A stretch of DNA of 64,000 bases from Vreelandella profundi. Its GTDB lineage: Bacteria > Pseudomonadota > Gammaproteobacteria > Pseudomonadales > Halomonadaceae. The DNA lies in the NCBI RefSeq assembly GCF_019722725.1, contig NZ_CP077941.1:1240001-1304000 (forward strand), written 5' to 3'. Shown here piece by piece: positions 17,214 to 26,776 of this stretch (position 1 is its first letter; every line of letters begins with the position of its first letter). Below the pieces are notes generated by a model that had not been told where the DNA came from, ran no database searches, and saw only the letters and a program-made list of their open reading frames with translations. Both the position numbers and the translations under genes were made by a program.

Positions 17214-18224
17214 CTAGAAAGGCTTATTGGCCAAAATTACTGCCCGACGCGGTGCAGGGTAGCCTTCTATGGTTCGGGTGCGGTCGTCAGGGTCAAGAAA
17301 ATCAGCCAGCGACTGATAGGTCATCCATTCGGTTGAGCGCTGCTCTTCGAGCGTGGTGACGGCTTCATCGACCACTCGCACGTTGGTGAAGCCGCAGCGC
17401 TCCAGCCAGTGGCAAAGCGCTTTTGATGAAGGCAGAAAATAGACGTTGGGCATCGCGGCGTAACGCTCGCCGGGAACAAACACCGTCTGCGCATCGCCTT
17501 CAACGACTAACGTTTCTAAGACCAGCTCGCCGCCAGGCGCCAACGCCGCTTTTAGCTGCTGTAGATGTTCCAGAGGGGCAGGGCGATGGTAGAGCACGCC
17601 CATGGAAAATACCGTATCGAAAAAGCCAAGGTTCTCCGGCACATCTTCTATGCCGACGGGTAAAAACTGCGTTCTCCCGCCGTCGGCATCGCCCACAAAG
17701 TGGCGAACCGCCTGAAACTGCCAATAAAAACGCGGTGATGGATCGATCACTAGTACGAACGCTGCGCCGGCGCCGGCCATTCGCCATGCGTGATAACCAC
17801 TGCCACCCCCGACATCAAGCACTTTACGATACTTTAGCGGCGCCAAATGCGGTAAGACTCTTTGCCACTTCCAGTCTGAGCGCCACTCGGTATCAATATG
17901 AATGCCGCCCAGCTGAAAAGGGCCTTTGCGCCAGGGCGCGAGCTTTTTGAGCAGATTAAAGCATTGGCGCTGTTGGCTATCATTGAGCGCCATATCAACG
18001 CTGACGGTATCGCTGTTTAAATCTACGCGGCGCTCAGCTGTTAGAGGCGGAAGCTTGGCCACGGCTTTTTCCCAGGCGGAAAGGTCGCCGTGGCGGTTGC
18101 GGTCAAGCCCATGGGCCAGTTGTTCAGGAAGCTTCGCTAGCCAGGGTGTTAGCGAGGCATCAAGCGTTGCTTGATCTAAAAAAGCCTGATAAATCGCGCG
18201 ATGATCGTCGGATAACGGCGCCAC
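17214..18224 (-). CDS. cmoB: tRNA U34 carboxymethyltransferase CmoB
   Basis: Transfers a carboxymethyl group from carboxy-S-adenosylmethionine to 5-hydroxyuridine at the tRNA wobble position, forming cmo5U34. The 336-residue protein has the Rossmann SAM-type motif DVGGGSGYH (137-145), then PVGIEDVPE, the conserved FSMGVLYHR and a C-terminal EGYPAPRRAVILANKPF. Length matches E. coli (323). The start is GTG at 18224: AAGGAGG lies 7 bases upstream, inside the end of cmoA, and the genes are 2 bases apart, so they are translationally linked. A broken second copy of its 3' end lies at 10587-10770. Confidence 0.95.
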   Translation of the reverse strand: MAPLSDDHRAIYQAFLDQATLDASLTPWLAKLPEQLAHGLDRNRHGDLSAWEKAVAKLPPLTAERRVDLNSDTVSVDMALNDSQQRQCFNLLKKLAPWRKGPFQLGGIHIDTEWRSDWKWQRVLPHLAPLKYRKVLDVGGGSGYHAWRMAGAGAAFVLVIDPSPRFYWQFQAVRHFVGDADGGRTQFLPVGIEDVPENLGFFDTVFSMGVLYHRPAPLEHLQQLKAALAPGGELVLETLVVEGDAQTVFVPGERYAAMPNVYFLPSSKALCHWLERCGFTNVRVVDEAVTTLEEQRSTEWMTYQSLADFLDPDDRTRTIEGYPAPRRAVILANKPF

Positions 18225-18226
18225 CT

Positions 18227-18970
18227 TTAACCCTCCTTAAACGCAATCAGCGAGGCAAAATTCAGGTACTGAAACCACGTCATTGAGCGGGGAAATCCTG
18301 CTTTTGCTAAACGCCCATGAAGCGCATCTAGCGTGTCGGGTACCAGCACGTTCTCAAGCGCGGTGCGCTTCTGGCTTATCTCTAAGTCGCTGTAACCGTT
18401 GGCGCGCTTAAAGTCGTGGTAGCGTTCAACGCGCCAGGCATTGTCGCGTTCGTCAGCGTCCACGGTTTTTTCTGAGAGGATCAGCACGCCGCCGGGCTCC
18501 AGCGCGGCATACAGTTTCGCCAACAGGGCATCGCGATCAGCGGCGGGAAGAAACTGCAGCGTAAAGTTGAGAATGATCAACCCAGATGGCGCATACTCAA
18601 GCGTGCGAATATCGGCCTCTTCCACCTGCATGGCGTGATCAGAACACTCTGCAAGGAAGGTTTGGCGCGCCTGGCTTACCATGGCGGGTGAAAGATCGAC
18701 CCCGGTATAGCGAAAAGCGTCTGGTGGCAGCGTGCCTGCCAGGGCAAGCCCTGAGGCACCAAGCGAGCAGCCTAAATCATAAACGTGGGCGCCATGGCGC
18801 AAGTGACGCTGGGCAATCAGGCTCAGCATGCCCAGAATTTGCCCATAGCCAGGCACCGATCGACGAATCATGTCAGGGAAGCACGCGACCACCTTTTCGT
18901 CGAATGAGAACCGCGCTACTCGGTCAAGGGGTGTCGAAAAGATAGCGTCACGGTAAGATGCATCACTCAT
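18227..18970 (-). CDS. cmoA: Carboxy-S-adenosyl-L-methionine synthase CmoA
   Basis: Converts S-adenosylmethionine and prephenate to carboxy-SAM, the donor used by CmoB. 247 residues from the ATG at 18970, with YDLGCSLGASG (64-74) as the cofactor-binding glycine loop, VEEADIRTLEY, ILNFTLQFLP and ILSEKTVDADERDN, all typical of CmoA. An in-frame TTG two codons earlier is a less likely start. No strong ribosome site is visible. cmoB follows directly. The divergent neighbour pgi begins 98 bases away, so the short gap 18971-19068 must hold two promoters. Confidence 0.95.
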   Translation of the reverse strand: MSDASYRDAIFSTPLDRVARFSFDEKVVACFPDMIRRSVPGYGQILGMLSLIAQRHLRHGAHVYDLGCSLGASGLALAGTLPPDAFRYTGVDLSPAMVSQARQTFLAECSDHAMQVEEADIRTLEYAPSGLIILNFTLQFLPAADRDALLAKLYAALEPGGVLILSEKTVDADERDNAWRVERYHDFKRANGYSDLEISQKRTALENVLVPDTLDALHGRLAKAGFPRSMTWFQYLNFASLIAFKEG

Positions 18971-19068
18971 GGGCAAGCCGGGATCATGGATGGGGCGTCA
19001 TAGTTTACCCGCCCTGATATGTCTATAACAGACCCTGCTGCACGGATCGACGCCACTGGAGATGTGAA

Positions 19069-20751
19069 ATGGCCTCAGCATCAAGCGCTACCCCCGATAT
19101 GTTACCCGCTTGGCAGACGTTGAAGCATCATGCGCAAGCGCTGCAGAACGTTCACTTGAAAACGCTGTTTGGCACCGAGCCTTCGCGTTGGGAAAGCTTT
19201 ACTCGCCAAGTGGCGGGCTTAACGCTGGATCTTTCCAAGCAGCGCTGGGATGACGATACCCTAGAGCACCTCTTTGCACTGGCCACTGAAGCGGGCGTCC
19301 CGTCAGCGATTGAGGCATTACTTAGCGGCAAGCGTGTGAACGTCAGTGAAAATCGGCCCGCTTTGCATACGGCGTTGCGCCTGCCCGCCGATGCAACGCT
19401 GGACGTTGAAGGGGACGATATCGTTGCCGCGGTGCAGGAAAGCCTTGCCCAAATGGAAAGCCTGGTCAGCCGTTTACACGCCGGGCAGTGGCGTGGCGCG
19501 ACCGGTAAGCCAATTCGCGATGTCGTCAATTTAGGTGTGGGTGGCTCTGACCTAGGCCCTTTGATGGTGACTCACGCCCTGGCCGATTTTCGCCCCAAGG
19601 GTATTCATCCTGTAGAAGTGCACTTTGCTTCCACGATGGATGGCTCGCAGCTGGCCGACTGCTTAAGCCGTTTAAATCCTGAAACGACCATTTTTGTTTT
19701 GTCATCTAAATCGTTCACAACGATCGATACGCTGTCTAACGCCAACACTGCCCGTGAGTGGCTCTTAGGCCGGTTAACGCAGCATGGCTCGGCGCCTATT
19801 AGCGCTGAGATGGTTGTGCGCCAGCACTTTATTGGCGTTTCGGCGAGCCCGGACAAAATGACCGAGTGGGGTATTACGCCAGACCATCAGTTAACCTTCT
19901 GGGAATGGGTCGGTGGCCGCTATTCACTGTGGGGCACCATTGGGCTGCCGATTGCGCTCGTGGTGGGGATGGAGAACTTTCGCGAACTCCTAGCCGGCGC
20001 CCATTCCATGGATCGGCATTTTGCCGAAGCGCCCATGGAAGATAACTTGCCCATACTGCTTGGGCTGGCCGGTATCTGGAACGTCAACTTCCTGGACATT
20101 CGTGCGCACTCAATTCTGCCCTATGACGGGCGGCTGGAATATTTCGCGGCCTATCTCGAACAGTTAGAAATGGAATCCAACGGTAAGTCGGTCACCCGCC
20201 AAGGCCAGCCGGTTAACTATTCCACCTGCCCGGTGCTTTGGGGTCAGCTGGGTCCTAATGCTCAGCATGCGTTTTATCAATTGCTGCATCAGGGCACTCA
20301 GCCTGTCGTTTGCGACTTTATTGCGCCGCTTAAACGCTACGATGAAGTCGAAGATCCGGATACCCGCCGTGATCTTAAAACCCAGCACCGCTTATCGCTG
20401 GCCAACTGCTTTGCTCAGTCGCGTGTGCTGATGCTCGGTGACGACGCCTTAGAAGACGATGGGCCGCGCCCGGAGCACAAACGCTATCGTGGCAACCAGC
20501 CTTCGACCACGGTGCTGCTTGACCAGCTGACGCCGTCCACACTGGGGGCGCTCATCGCGCTCTACGAGCACAAAGTATTTGTCCAAGCGGTGATTTGGGA
20601 TATCAATCCGTTTGACCAGTGGGGCGTAGAATTAGGTAAGAAAATTGCCACGGATACGCAAAAAATTATTGATCATCAAGGTGATATTTCACTTATGGAT
20701 GCCTCTAGCCGCGGCCTGATCGAGGCGTTTTGGGCCGCTGAGAAGGAGTAG
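19069..20751 (+). CDS. pgi: Glucose-6-phosphate isomerase
   Basis: Interconverts glucose 6-phosphate and fructose 6-phosphate in the cytosol. The 560-residue protein has the SIS-domain phosphate-binding loop NLGVGGSDLGP near residue 155, the substrate-binding SSKSFTTIDT near 212 and the second family signature FDQWGVELGKK near 515-525. Also seen are GGRYSLWGTIGLPIAL near 284 and ESNGKSV near 366. Length and motifs match the bacterial type I enzyme (about 550). Transcribed alone, followed by the inverted repeat at 20758-20780. Confidence 0.96.
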   Translation: MASASSATPDMLPAWQTLKHHAQALQNVHLKTLFGTEPSRWESFTRQVAGLTLDLSKQRWDDDTLEHLFALATEAGVPSAIEALLSGKRVNVSENRPALHTALRLPADATLDVEGDDIVAAVQESLAQMESLVSRLHAGQWRGATGKPIRDVVNLGVGGSDLGPLMVTHALADFRPKGIHPVEVHFASTMDGSQLADCLSRLNPETTIFVLSSKSFTTIDTLSNANTAREWLLGRLTQHGSAPISAEMVVRQHFIGVSASPDKMTEWGITPDHQLTFWEWVGGRYSLWGTIGLPIALVVGMENFRELLAGAHSMDRHFAEAPMEDNLPILLGLAGIWNVNFLDIRAHSILPYDGRLEYFAAYLEQLEMESNGKSVTRQGQPVNYSTCPVLWGQLGPNAQHAFYQLLHQGTQPVVCDFIAPLKRYDEVEDPDTRRDLKTQHRLSLANCFAQSRVLMLGDDALEDDGPRPEHKRYRGNQPSTTVLLDQLTPSTLGALIALYEHKVFVQAVIWDINPFDQWGVELGKKIATDTQKIIDHQGDISLMDASSRGLIEAFWAAEKE

Positions 20752-20757
20752 TCAGCA

Positions 20758-20780
20758 GCCCTGCCAAAGCGCGGCAGGGC
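20758..20780 (+). terminator. GC-rich hairpin after pgi
   Basis: GCCCTGCC (20758-20765) and GGCAGGGC (20773-20780) form a perfect 8-base stem with a 7-base loop just after the pgi stop. There is no T-run, so it is either a weak terminator or a 3'-end stabilising structure. Confidence 0.5.
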
Positions 20781-20889
20781 GACTCTGACACTTTGCCAAT
20801 AAGCATGGCTAGATATACAGCTTTTTGCTTTTCAGCTATCCTGTGTTCCTTTGCTAGCTGCCAGCACTTTTTTCAGGAATCGACGTTAC

Positions 20890-22785
20890 ATGACCCAGTT
20901 TGATGCCTCTCAGTACGGTGCGAGTTCCATCGAAGTCCTGTCCGGGCTCGAACCGGTACGTAAGCGTCCCGGTATGTATACTGACACCTCACGACCCAAC
21001 CATCTTGTTCAGGAAGTCATTGATAATAGCGTCGACGAAGCGCTGGCAGGTCACGCCTCAGTCATCAACGTTGTGCTGCATAGTGATGGCGGGATTGAAG
21101 TGCAGGATAACGGCCGGGGTATGCCCATCGACCTGCATCCCGAACACGGCGTGTCGGGCGTTGAACTGATATTTACCAAGCTTCACTCAGGGGGAAAGTT
21201 TTCTTCCACAAGCTATCGCTTCTCGGGCGGCCTGCACGGCGTTGGGGTGTCAGTGGTTAATGCGCTGTCGCGACGGTTAGACGTGGAGGTTACCCGTAAT
21301 GGCGCACGCCACGCCATGGCTTTTGAGTTTGGTGAGAAGGTCGAAGAGCTGCATGAAATTGGCAAAGCGCCAAAGCGTGCGAGTGGCACCCTAGTGCGTT
21401 TCTGGCCAGATGAAAGCTATTTCGATAGCCCTAAATTAGCGCTAACGCGGCTGAAACATTTGCTGCGTGCCAAAGCCGTGCTTTGCCCAGGGTTAAAAGT
21501 CACGCTGGTAGAGCCCGATGGCACGTCCTCCGAGTGGGAGTTTGCCGACGGCCTGCGTGATTATTTGGTAGAAGCAACGGACGGCTATGAAGTGCTGCCC
21601 CGTGAGCCTTTTGTTGGCCACTTCAATGACGACGAGCACGGCGTTGACTGGGCGATTCAGTGGCTACCCGAAGGCGGGGAGGCGCTGTTGGAAAGCTACG
21701 TCAATTTGATACCCACGCCCCAAGGCGGCACTCATGTGAACGGGTTTCGTTCCGGCCTGCTGGACGCGCTTCGTGAGTTTTGCGAATACCGCAGCCTGCT
21801 GCCCCGTGGTATCAAAATCACCGCTGATGATTTGTGGGAGCGCACCTCGTTTGTACTCTCGGTGAAAATGCTCGATCCGCAGTTTGCCGGACAAACCAAA
21901 GAGCGGCTGTCTTCGCGAACCATTGCAGGCTTTGTATCGGGCGTGGTCAAAGACGCTTTCTCACTGTGGCTAAACCACCACGTCGATCAAGCCGAAGCGA
22001 TTGCTGAAATGGTGATTAGCGCGGCGCAAAATCGGCAGAAGAAAGCCAAAAAAGTACTGCGTAAAAAGGTCACGTCTGGCCCGGCTTTGCCCGGTAAACT
22101 GGCCGACTGTTCCGGCCAAGACCCCGCGCAAAGCGAGCTGTTTTTAGTGGAAGGGGACTCCGCTGGCGGCAGTGCCAAACAGGCACGTAACCGTGAAACC
22201 CAGGCGATCCTGCCGCTGCGCGGTAAAATATTAAACACCTGGGAAGTCGAGACCCACGATATCTACAGCTCTCAGGAAGTTCATGATATTGCGGTCGCCA
22301 TTGGCGCCGACCCAGGCAGCGACGGCCTTGATAAGCTTCGTTATCACAAAATTTGTATTCTCGCCGATGCCGACTCCGACGGCCTGCACATTGCCACGCT
22401 GCTGTGCGCGCTTTTTGTGCGCCACTTCCCAAGCCTGGTAGACGCTGGGCATGTCTATGTCGCGATGCCGCCGCTTTACCGCATTGATCTAGGTAAAGAA
22501 GTGCATTACGCCCTAGATGAAAGCGAAAAAGCCGCGATTCTCAAGCAGCTGGCCAACAAGCGCGGTACGCCTAACGTGCAGCGTTTTAAAGGCCTGGGTG
22601 AAATGAACCCGCTACAGCTTCGTGAAACGACGATGGCGGTGGAAACCCGTCGACTGGTTCAGCTCACGTTGACCGAAGGCGACGGCACCATGGAAATTAT
22701 GGATATGCTGCTGGCCAAAAAGCGTGCCGGTGACCGCAAAAAGTGGCTGGAAGATTACGGCAACCTCGCAGACATTGAGGTATAA
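20890..22785 (+). CDS. parE: DNA topoisomerase IV subunit B
   Basis: ATPase subunit of topoisomerase IV, which decatenates daughter chromosomes. 631 residues from the ATG at 20890. The GHKL ATPase half has VIDNSVDEALAG (about 46-57), VQDNGRGMP and SGGLHGVGVSVVNALS. The TOPRIM half has EGDSAGGSAKQARN (from residue 421) and the DADSDG metal site near 492. ParE rather than GyrB is indicated by the 630-residue length (no 170-residue insertion) and by the adjacent parC 6 bases later. An AGGA element lies about 11 bases before the start. Confidence 0.95.
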   Translation: MTQFDASQYGASSIEVLSGLEPVRKRPGMYTDTSRPNHLVQEVIDNSVDEALAGHASVINVVLHSDGGIEVQDNGRGMPIDLHPEHGVSGVELIFTKLHSGGKFSSTSYRFSGGLHGVGVSVVNALSRRLDVEVTRNGARHAMAFEFGEKVEELHEIGKAPKRASGTLVRFWPDESYFDSPKLALTRLKHLLRAKAVLCPGLKVTLVEPDGTSSEWEFADGLRDYLVEATDGYEVLPREPFVGHFNDDEHGVDWAIQWLPEGGEALLESYVNLIPTPQGGTHVNGFRSGLLDALREFCEYRSLLPRGIKITADDLWERTSFVLSVKMLDPQFAGQTKERLSSRTIAGFVSGVVKDAFSLWLNHHVDQAEAIAEMVISAAQNRQKKAKKVLRKKVTSGPALPGKLADCSGQDPAQSELFLVEGDSAGGSAKQARNRETQAILPLRGKILNTWEVETHDIYSSQEVHDIAVAIGADPGSDGLDKLRYHKICILADADSDGLHIATLLCALFVRHFPSLVDAGHVYVAMPPLYRIDLGKEVHYALDESEKAAILKQLANKRGTPNVQRFKGLGEMNPLQLRETTMAVETRRLVQLTLTEGDGTMEIMDMLLAKKRAGDRKKWLEDYGNLADIEV

Positions 22786-22791
22786 CACCCG

Positions 22792-25044
22792 ATGACCATG
22801 GATATTCAAGTAGCAGAGGGCGACGTCGAACGCTTGTCCCTGCGCGACTATACCGAAAAAGCCTACCTCGATTATTCGATGTACGTGATTCTCGACCGTG
22901 CGCTGCCCAATGTTGGCGACGGCATGAAGCCCGTGCAGCGGCGCATTATTTACGCTATGCGCGAGCTGGCGCTGCACGCAAGTGCCAAGTATAAAAAGTC
23001 GGCGCGTACCGTCGGCGACGTGCTGGGTAAGTTTCACCCCCATGGCGACAGCGCTTGCTATGAAGCCATGGTGCTGATGGCGCAGTCGTTTAGCTATCGC
23101 TATCCGCTGGTGGATGGTCAGGGCAACTGGGGCAGCCCCGATGACCCTAAGTCGTTTGCCGCCATGCGTTACACCGAAGCGAAGCTTTCCAAGTTTGCCG
23201 AAGTGCTGTTAGGTGAGCTAGGCCAAGGCACCGTTGATTGGGCGCCCAACTTTGATGGCACCATGCAGGAACCGCTGGTACTGCCCGCCAAGTTGCCGCA
23301 CGTATTGCTAAACGGCGGTACGGGCATCGCGGTGGGTATGGCCACCGATATTCCGCCGCATAACGTAGCTGAAATTGTCGAGGCGACCTGTCATCTGCTG
23401 CGTAACCCAAAGGCGACCACCGCTGATTTAATGGAGTTCGTGCCCGCGCCCGATTTTCCTACCGACGCGGAAATTATCACCCCGCCTGCGGACCTGCGTA
23501 AGCTCTATGAATCAGGCCGTGGCTCGGTGAAGCTGCGCGCGCGCTATATTCGTGAAGAAGCCAACATCGTTATCACCGCGGTGCCGTATCAGGTTAGCGG
23601 CGCCAAGGTGCTTGAGCAGATTGCCGCTCAAATGCAGGCTAAAAAGCTGCCTATGGTGGCCGACCTGCGCGATGAATCGACCCACGAAGAGCCAACGCGC
23701 TTGGTGATTGAGCCGCGTTCCAGCCGTATTGACGTTGAGTCGCTGATGGCGCATCTGTTCGCCACGACCGATTTAGAAAAGAACGTGCGGGTCAACATGA
23801 ATGTGATCGGCTTAGACGGCCGGCCACGGGTAATGCCGCTGCCTGAAATGCTGGGTGAATGGCTGCAGTTTCGTCGCAGCACCGTACGCCGCCGCTTAGA
23901 GCATCGACTAGGTAAAGTTGAAGACCGCCTGCACATCTTGGAAGGCCTGCTGACTGCCTACCTGAATCTCGACGAAGTGATCCGCATCATTCGGGAAGAG
24001 GATGATCCTAAGGCTTCGTTAATTTCCACCTTTAGTCTTTCTGATCGCCAAGCAGAAGCCATTTTAGAGCTGCGCCTGCGTCATCTTGCCAAGCTCGAAG
24101 AGATGAAAATTCGTGGCGAGCAGGATGAGCTGGAAAAAGAGCGCAAGCACTTGCAGGGTTTGCTGGGCAGCGAAGCTAAGCTCACCACGCTAATTGAAAA
24201 AGAAATTCGCGCCGCCGGTAAAGAGCACGGTGATGCGCGCCGCTCACCGCTGGTTGAGCGCGAAGAATCCAGGGCGCTTTCAGAAGTAGAGCTGCTGGGC
24301 GCTGATCCCATTACCGTAGTGCTATCAGACAAAGGCTGGATTCGGGCGGCCAAAGGGCACGATATCGACCCCGAGGGGCTTTCCTATAAAGCCGGTGACA
24401 GCTTCCAGCTCGCGGCGCGGGGCAAGACCAATCAGCCGCTGGTACTGTTGGATGATACCGGGCGTGCCTATACGCTTTCAGCGCATAATCTTCCTAGTGC
24501 ACGGGGCCAGGGTGAGCCGGTGACTGGGCGCGCCAATGTGGCGGCTGGGGCGAAAATGGCGGGGCTGATGTTTGCACCACCCGAGCGGCGTTTTGTGCTG
24601 GCCACTGACGGCGGCTACGGTTTTGTCGCTAGGCTCGACACGCTCACCGGCAAAAATAAAGCCGGTAAAGCGGTATTGAGCCTGCCCAAGGGCTGTAACG
24701 TGATGGCACCTATTGAAGTACCGGAAGGCGATGAGCTTTGGGTCGCTTCGGTATCAAATGAAGGGCGTTTACTGCTGTTCCTCTTGGCTCAATTGCCTGA
24801 GATGTCCAAGGGCAAAGGCAATAAGATGCTCGATATACCTGGCCCTAGAGCGGCACGCCGGGAAGAGTTTGTAAGTGGCATTGTAGTGTTAGCTTCCAGC
24901 GATGCACTGGTGCTGCATGCCGGTAAGCGCAAGCTGACGCTTAAAGCCGATGACTTGGCCTATTACCGCGGTGAGCGCGGCCGACGCGGCAGTAAGCTAC
25001 CGCGCGGTTTCCAAAAAGTAGATCGTTTAGAGGCAGGGGAATAA
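22792..25044 (+). CDS. parC: DNA topoisomerase IV subunit A
   Basis: Breakage-reunion subunit of topoisomerase IV. In 750 residues the catalytic tyrosine is Y127 (context [10 protein letters not shown]). The quinolone-resistance region reads [12 protein letters not shown], with Ser87 and Glu91 at the sites equivalent to E. coli Ser80 and Glu84, that is the wild-type, sensitive residues. The C-terminal third is the beta-pinwheel DNA-wrapping domain. The start may be ATG 22792 or ATG 22798. It directly follows parE and is followed by serB after 3 bases, so parE-parC-serB may be one transcript. Confidence 0.95.
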   Translation: MTMDIQVAEGDVERLSLRDYTEKAYLDYSMYVILDRALPNVGDGMKPVQRRIIYAMRELALHASAKYKKSARTVGDVLGKFHPHGDSACYEAMVLMAQSFSYRYPLVDGQGNWGSPDDPKSFAAMRYTEAKLSKFAEVLLGELGQGTVDWAPNFDGTMQEPLVLPAKLPHVLLNGGTGIAVGMATDIPPHNVAEIVEATCHLLRNPKATTADLMEFVPAPDFPTDAEIITPPADLRKLYESGRGSVKLRARYIREEANIVITAVPYQVSGAKVLEQIAAQMQAKKLPMVADLRDESTHEEPTRLVIEPRSSRIDVESLMAHLFATTDLEKNVRVNMNVIGLDGRPRVMPLPEMLGEWLQFRRSTVRRRLEHRLGKVEDRLHILEGLLTAYLNLDEVIRIIREEDDPKASLISTFSLSDRQAEAILELRLRHLAKLEEMKIRGEQDELEKERKHLQGLLGSEAKLTTLIEKEIRAAGKEHGDARRSPLVEREESRALSEVELLGADPITVVLSDKGWIRAAKGHDIDPEGLSYKAGDSFQLAARGKTNQPLVLLDDTGRAYTLSAHNLPSARGQGEPVTGRANVAAGAKMAGLMFAPPERRFVLATDGGYGFVARLDTLTGKNKAGKAVLSLPKGCNVMAPIEVPEGDELWVASVSNEGRLLLFLLAQLPEMSKGKGNKMLDIPGPRAARREEFVSGIVVLASSDALVLHAGKRKLTLKADDLAYYRGERGRRGSKLPRGFQKVDRLEAGE

Positions 25045-25047
25045 GTA

Positions 25048-25977
25048 ATGGCACGCGGTGAATTTATTCTAACCGTCTTAGGATCGCGTTTGACTGCGGA
25101 TACTCAGTCGCAGGTAGATGCCTTAGTAGCGCAATTTGGCCTTGAGCAAAAAAGTACCCAGCGGCTTGCCGATGCCTCATTGCCGGGTGGCGATGGAATT
25201 GACTGCATTGAACACCGCTTGGTCGGTGACAGCGTTGACCTTGAGGCAGTACGCAAAGCGACATTAGCCCTGGGTGAGACGCTGGGCGTGGATGTTGTCA
25301 TTCAGGATGATACCCGTGACCGAGTTCAACCTCGCTTGATCTGCTTTGACATGGATTCCACGCTTATCAAAGCGGAAGTGATTGATGAGCTTGCGCGTCG
25401 TCACGGGGTAGGAGACGACGTCGCTGCGATTACCGAGCGTGCCATGCGCGGTGAGCTCGATTTTCAGCAGAGCTTTCGCGAGCGCATGAGCAAGCTAGCC
25501 GGTTTGGATGAGTCGGTGTTGGCTGACATCGCTAAAGAATTGCCGCTGATGGATGGCGTTGAACGCTTGATGGCCAACCTAAAGCGCTTGGGTTATCGCA
25601 CGGCGATTCTCTCCGGCGGCTTTACCTACTTCGCTGGCTACTTGCAGGAGACGCTAGGCTTTGACGAGATCCATGCTAACGAGCTGGTGATTGAGCAGGG
25701 CAAGGTGACCGGTGACGTTCGCGAGCCGATTGTCGATGCCGAGCGCAAAGCGGAGCTACTAGCCGCCATTGCAGAGCGTGAAGGCTTTAGCCTGAATCAA
25801 ACCATTGCGGTGGGCGATGGTGCGAACGATCTTAAGATGCTCGCGAGTGCCGGCTTGGGCGTCGCTTTTCATGCTAAGCCCGTGGTGCGTGCCCAGGCGC
25901 GTCAGGCAATCTCAACGCTAGGCATTGATGCGTTGCTGTACGTGATGGGCTATCGTCAGCAGGATTTAACGCCGTAA
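25048..25977 (+). CDS. serB: Phosphoserine phosphatase
   Basis: Last step of L-serine synthesis: removes phosphate from 3-phosphoserine. The 309-residue protein has an N-terminal ACT-like part (about 1-90) and a HAD phosphatase with motif I DMDSTLI (101-107), motif II AILSGGFTYF near 187-196 and motif III GDGANDLKML near 255-264. Cap-domain residues include ELARRHGVGDDV and FQQSFRERM. Length fits E. coli SerB (322). It starts 3 bases after the parC stop, with AGGGGA upstream, and ends before a strong inverted repeat at 25983-26016. Confidence 0.95.
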   Translation: MARGEFILTVLGSRLTADTQSQVDALVAQFGLEQKSTQRLADASLPGGDGIDCIEHRLVGDSVDLEAVRKATLALGETLGVDVVIQDDTRDRVQPRLICFDMDSTLIKAEVIDELARRHGVGDDVAAITERAMRGELDFQQSFRERMSKLAGLDESVLADIAKELPLMDGVERLMANLKRLGYRTAILSGGFTYFAGYLQETLGFDEIHANELVIEQGKVTGDVREPIVDAERKAELLAAIAEREGFSLNQTIAVGDGANDLKMLASAGLGVAFHAKPVVRAQARQAISTLGIDALLYVMGYRQQDLTP

Positions 25978-25982
25978 AATAC

Positions 25983-26016
25983 ACATAAGGCGGTGCTTTT
26001 CAGCACCGCCTTATGT
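25983..26016. terminator. Hairpin terminator between serB and the mrp operon
   Basis: A perfect 15-base inverted repeat (25983-25997 with 26002-26016) and a 4-base loop lie between the convergent serB and mrpG. The minus-strand side is followed by a short T-rich stretch (GTATTTTA), so it may serve both operons, better for mrp than for serB. Confidence 0.8.
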
Positions 26017-26042
26017 CGTTGTTACGAGACGCTTTGGAACTG

Positions 26043-26094
26043 CTTTCAACCACTGCTTTTAACCACTGTTTTTAAAAACGGTTTTTAACAACTT
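26043..26094. repeat. Four degenerate 13-base tandem repeats
   Basis: Four consecutive 13-base units: CTTTCAACCACTG, CTTTTAACCACTG, TTTTTAAAAACGG and TTTTTAACAACTT. The first two differ at one position; all share a T-run followed by AA. The array fills the gap between the serB-side hairpin and the mrpG stop codon, so it would be in the 3' end of the mrp transcript. Purpose unknown. Confidence 0.75.
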
Positions 26095-26097
26095 ATA

Positions 26098-26484
26098 TTA
26101 GCCATGGCCCTTGTCGGGATGTGGTACAGGCTTTTCGCCGATTTCTTCGGGCTTAAGCTCCAATGGCTTACCCTGGGTTTTATCGGTATGCTTTAAGCAC
26201 ATGTGCAAGCCGGACTTAGCCAGCAAGTGGGCGCTCACGGGGGCGGTGATAAACAGAAATAGCGTAATGAGCAGCTCTTGAATATCCGGCTTACCGTCCA
26301 CACTCCAGAAATACAGCATCGAAGCAACCAGCATGCAGCCGATTCCCAGCGTGGTGGCCTTGGTAGGGCCATGCAAACGCATATAGAAATCTTTCAGATG
26401 CGCCATTCCCAGCGAACCGATAAAGACGAAGATACCGCCAGCGATCAGCAGCAGTGAAATAAGCGCTTCAATGATTACTGACAT
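26098..26484 (-). CDS. mrpG: Mrp-type Na+/H+ antiporter subunit G
   Basis: Small membrane subunit of the multi-subunit Mrp antiporter. 128 residues with three hydrophobic helices: an N-terminal segment (about 5-27) followed by GMAHLKDFYMRLHGPTKATTLG, the conserved cytoplasmic loop of MrpG, then two more helices. The tail after residue 95 is hydrophilic, Lys/Glu-rich, and ends in HPDKGHG. Last gene of mrpACDEFG, 22 bases after mrpF. Confidence 0.92.
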   Translation of the reverse strand: MSVIIEALISLLLIAGGIFVFIGSLGMAHLKDFYMRLHGPTKATTLGIGCMLVASMLYFWSVDGKPDIQELLITLFLFITAPVSAHLLAKSGLHMCLKHTDKTQGKPLELKPEEIGEKPVPHPDKGHG

Positions 26485-26506
26485 AGTGTCCCCTGGCTCA
26501 TATTCA

Positions 26507-26776
26507 TCATTCGATAATATCTCCGCGCAAAATATATTTACACACTGCCACGGTGCTAATGAAACCTAGCATCGCGATCAATAGCGCCGACTCGAAATAC
26601 GTTTTGCTGTTAAGCCATAGCCCCAAGAGCACAATGAGCGCAATTGAGTTTACGTACATTGTGTCCAACGCTAATACCCGATCAGGCAGACTGGGGCCGA
26701 TGGTGAGCCGGTAAAGGTTCAGCAGCAGTGCCATCACGACCAGGGTTAAGGTGATGTACAGCGCTATGCTTAACAT
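26507..26776 (-). CDS. mrpF: Mrp-type Na+/H+ antiporter subunit F
   Basis: An 89-residue subunit with three membrane helices. The conserved loop RLTIGPSLPDRVLALDTM after the first helix is characteristic of MrpF and contains the Asp residues often linked to bile salt or Na+ handling in MrpF. Its ATG lies upstream of the mrpE stop, a 7-base overlap, so it is translationally coupled. Confidence 0.92.
   Translation of the reverse strand: MLSIALYITLTLVVMALLLNLYRLTIGPSLPDRVLALDTMYVNSIALIVLLGLWLNSKTYFESALLIAMLGFISTVAVCKYILRGDIIE

Noticed and set aside
17076..17336. Small plus-strand frame (86 codons) between the LysR gene and cmoB
   Set aside because: Its second half is antisense to the cmoB 3' end and its first half shows no recognisable feature; kept as non-coding island edge.
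26043..26094. CRISPR array or replication iterons
   Set aside because: Units are only 13 bases, contiguous without spacers, degenerate, and there are no cas or replication genes nearby.
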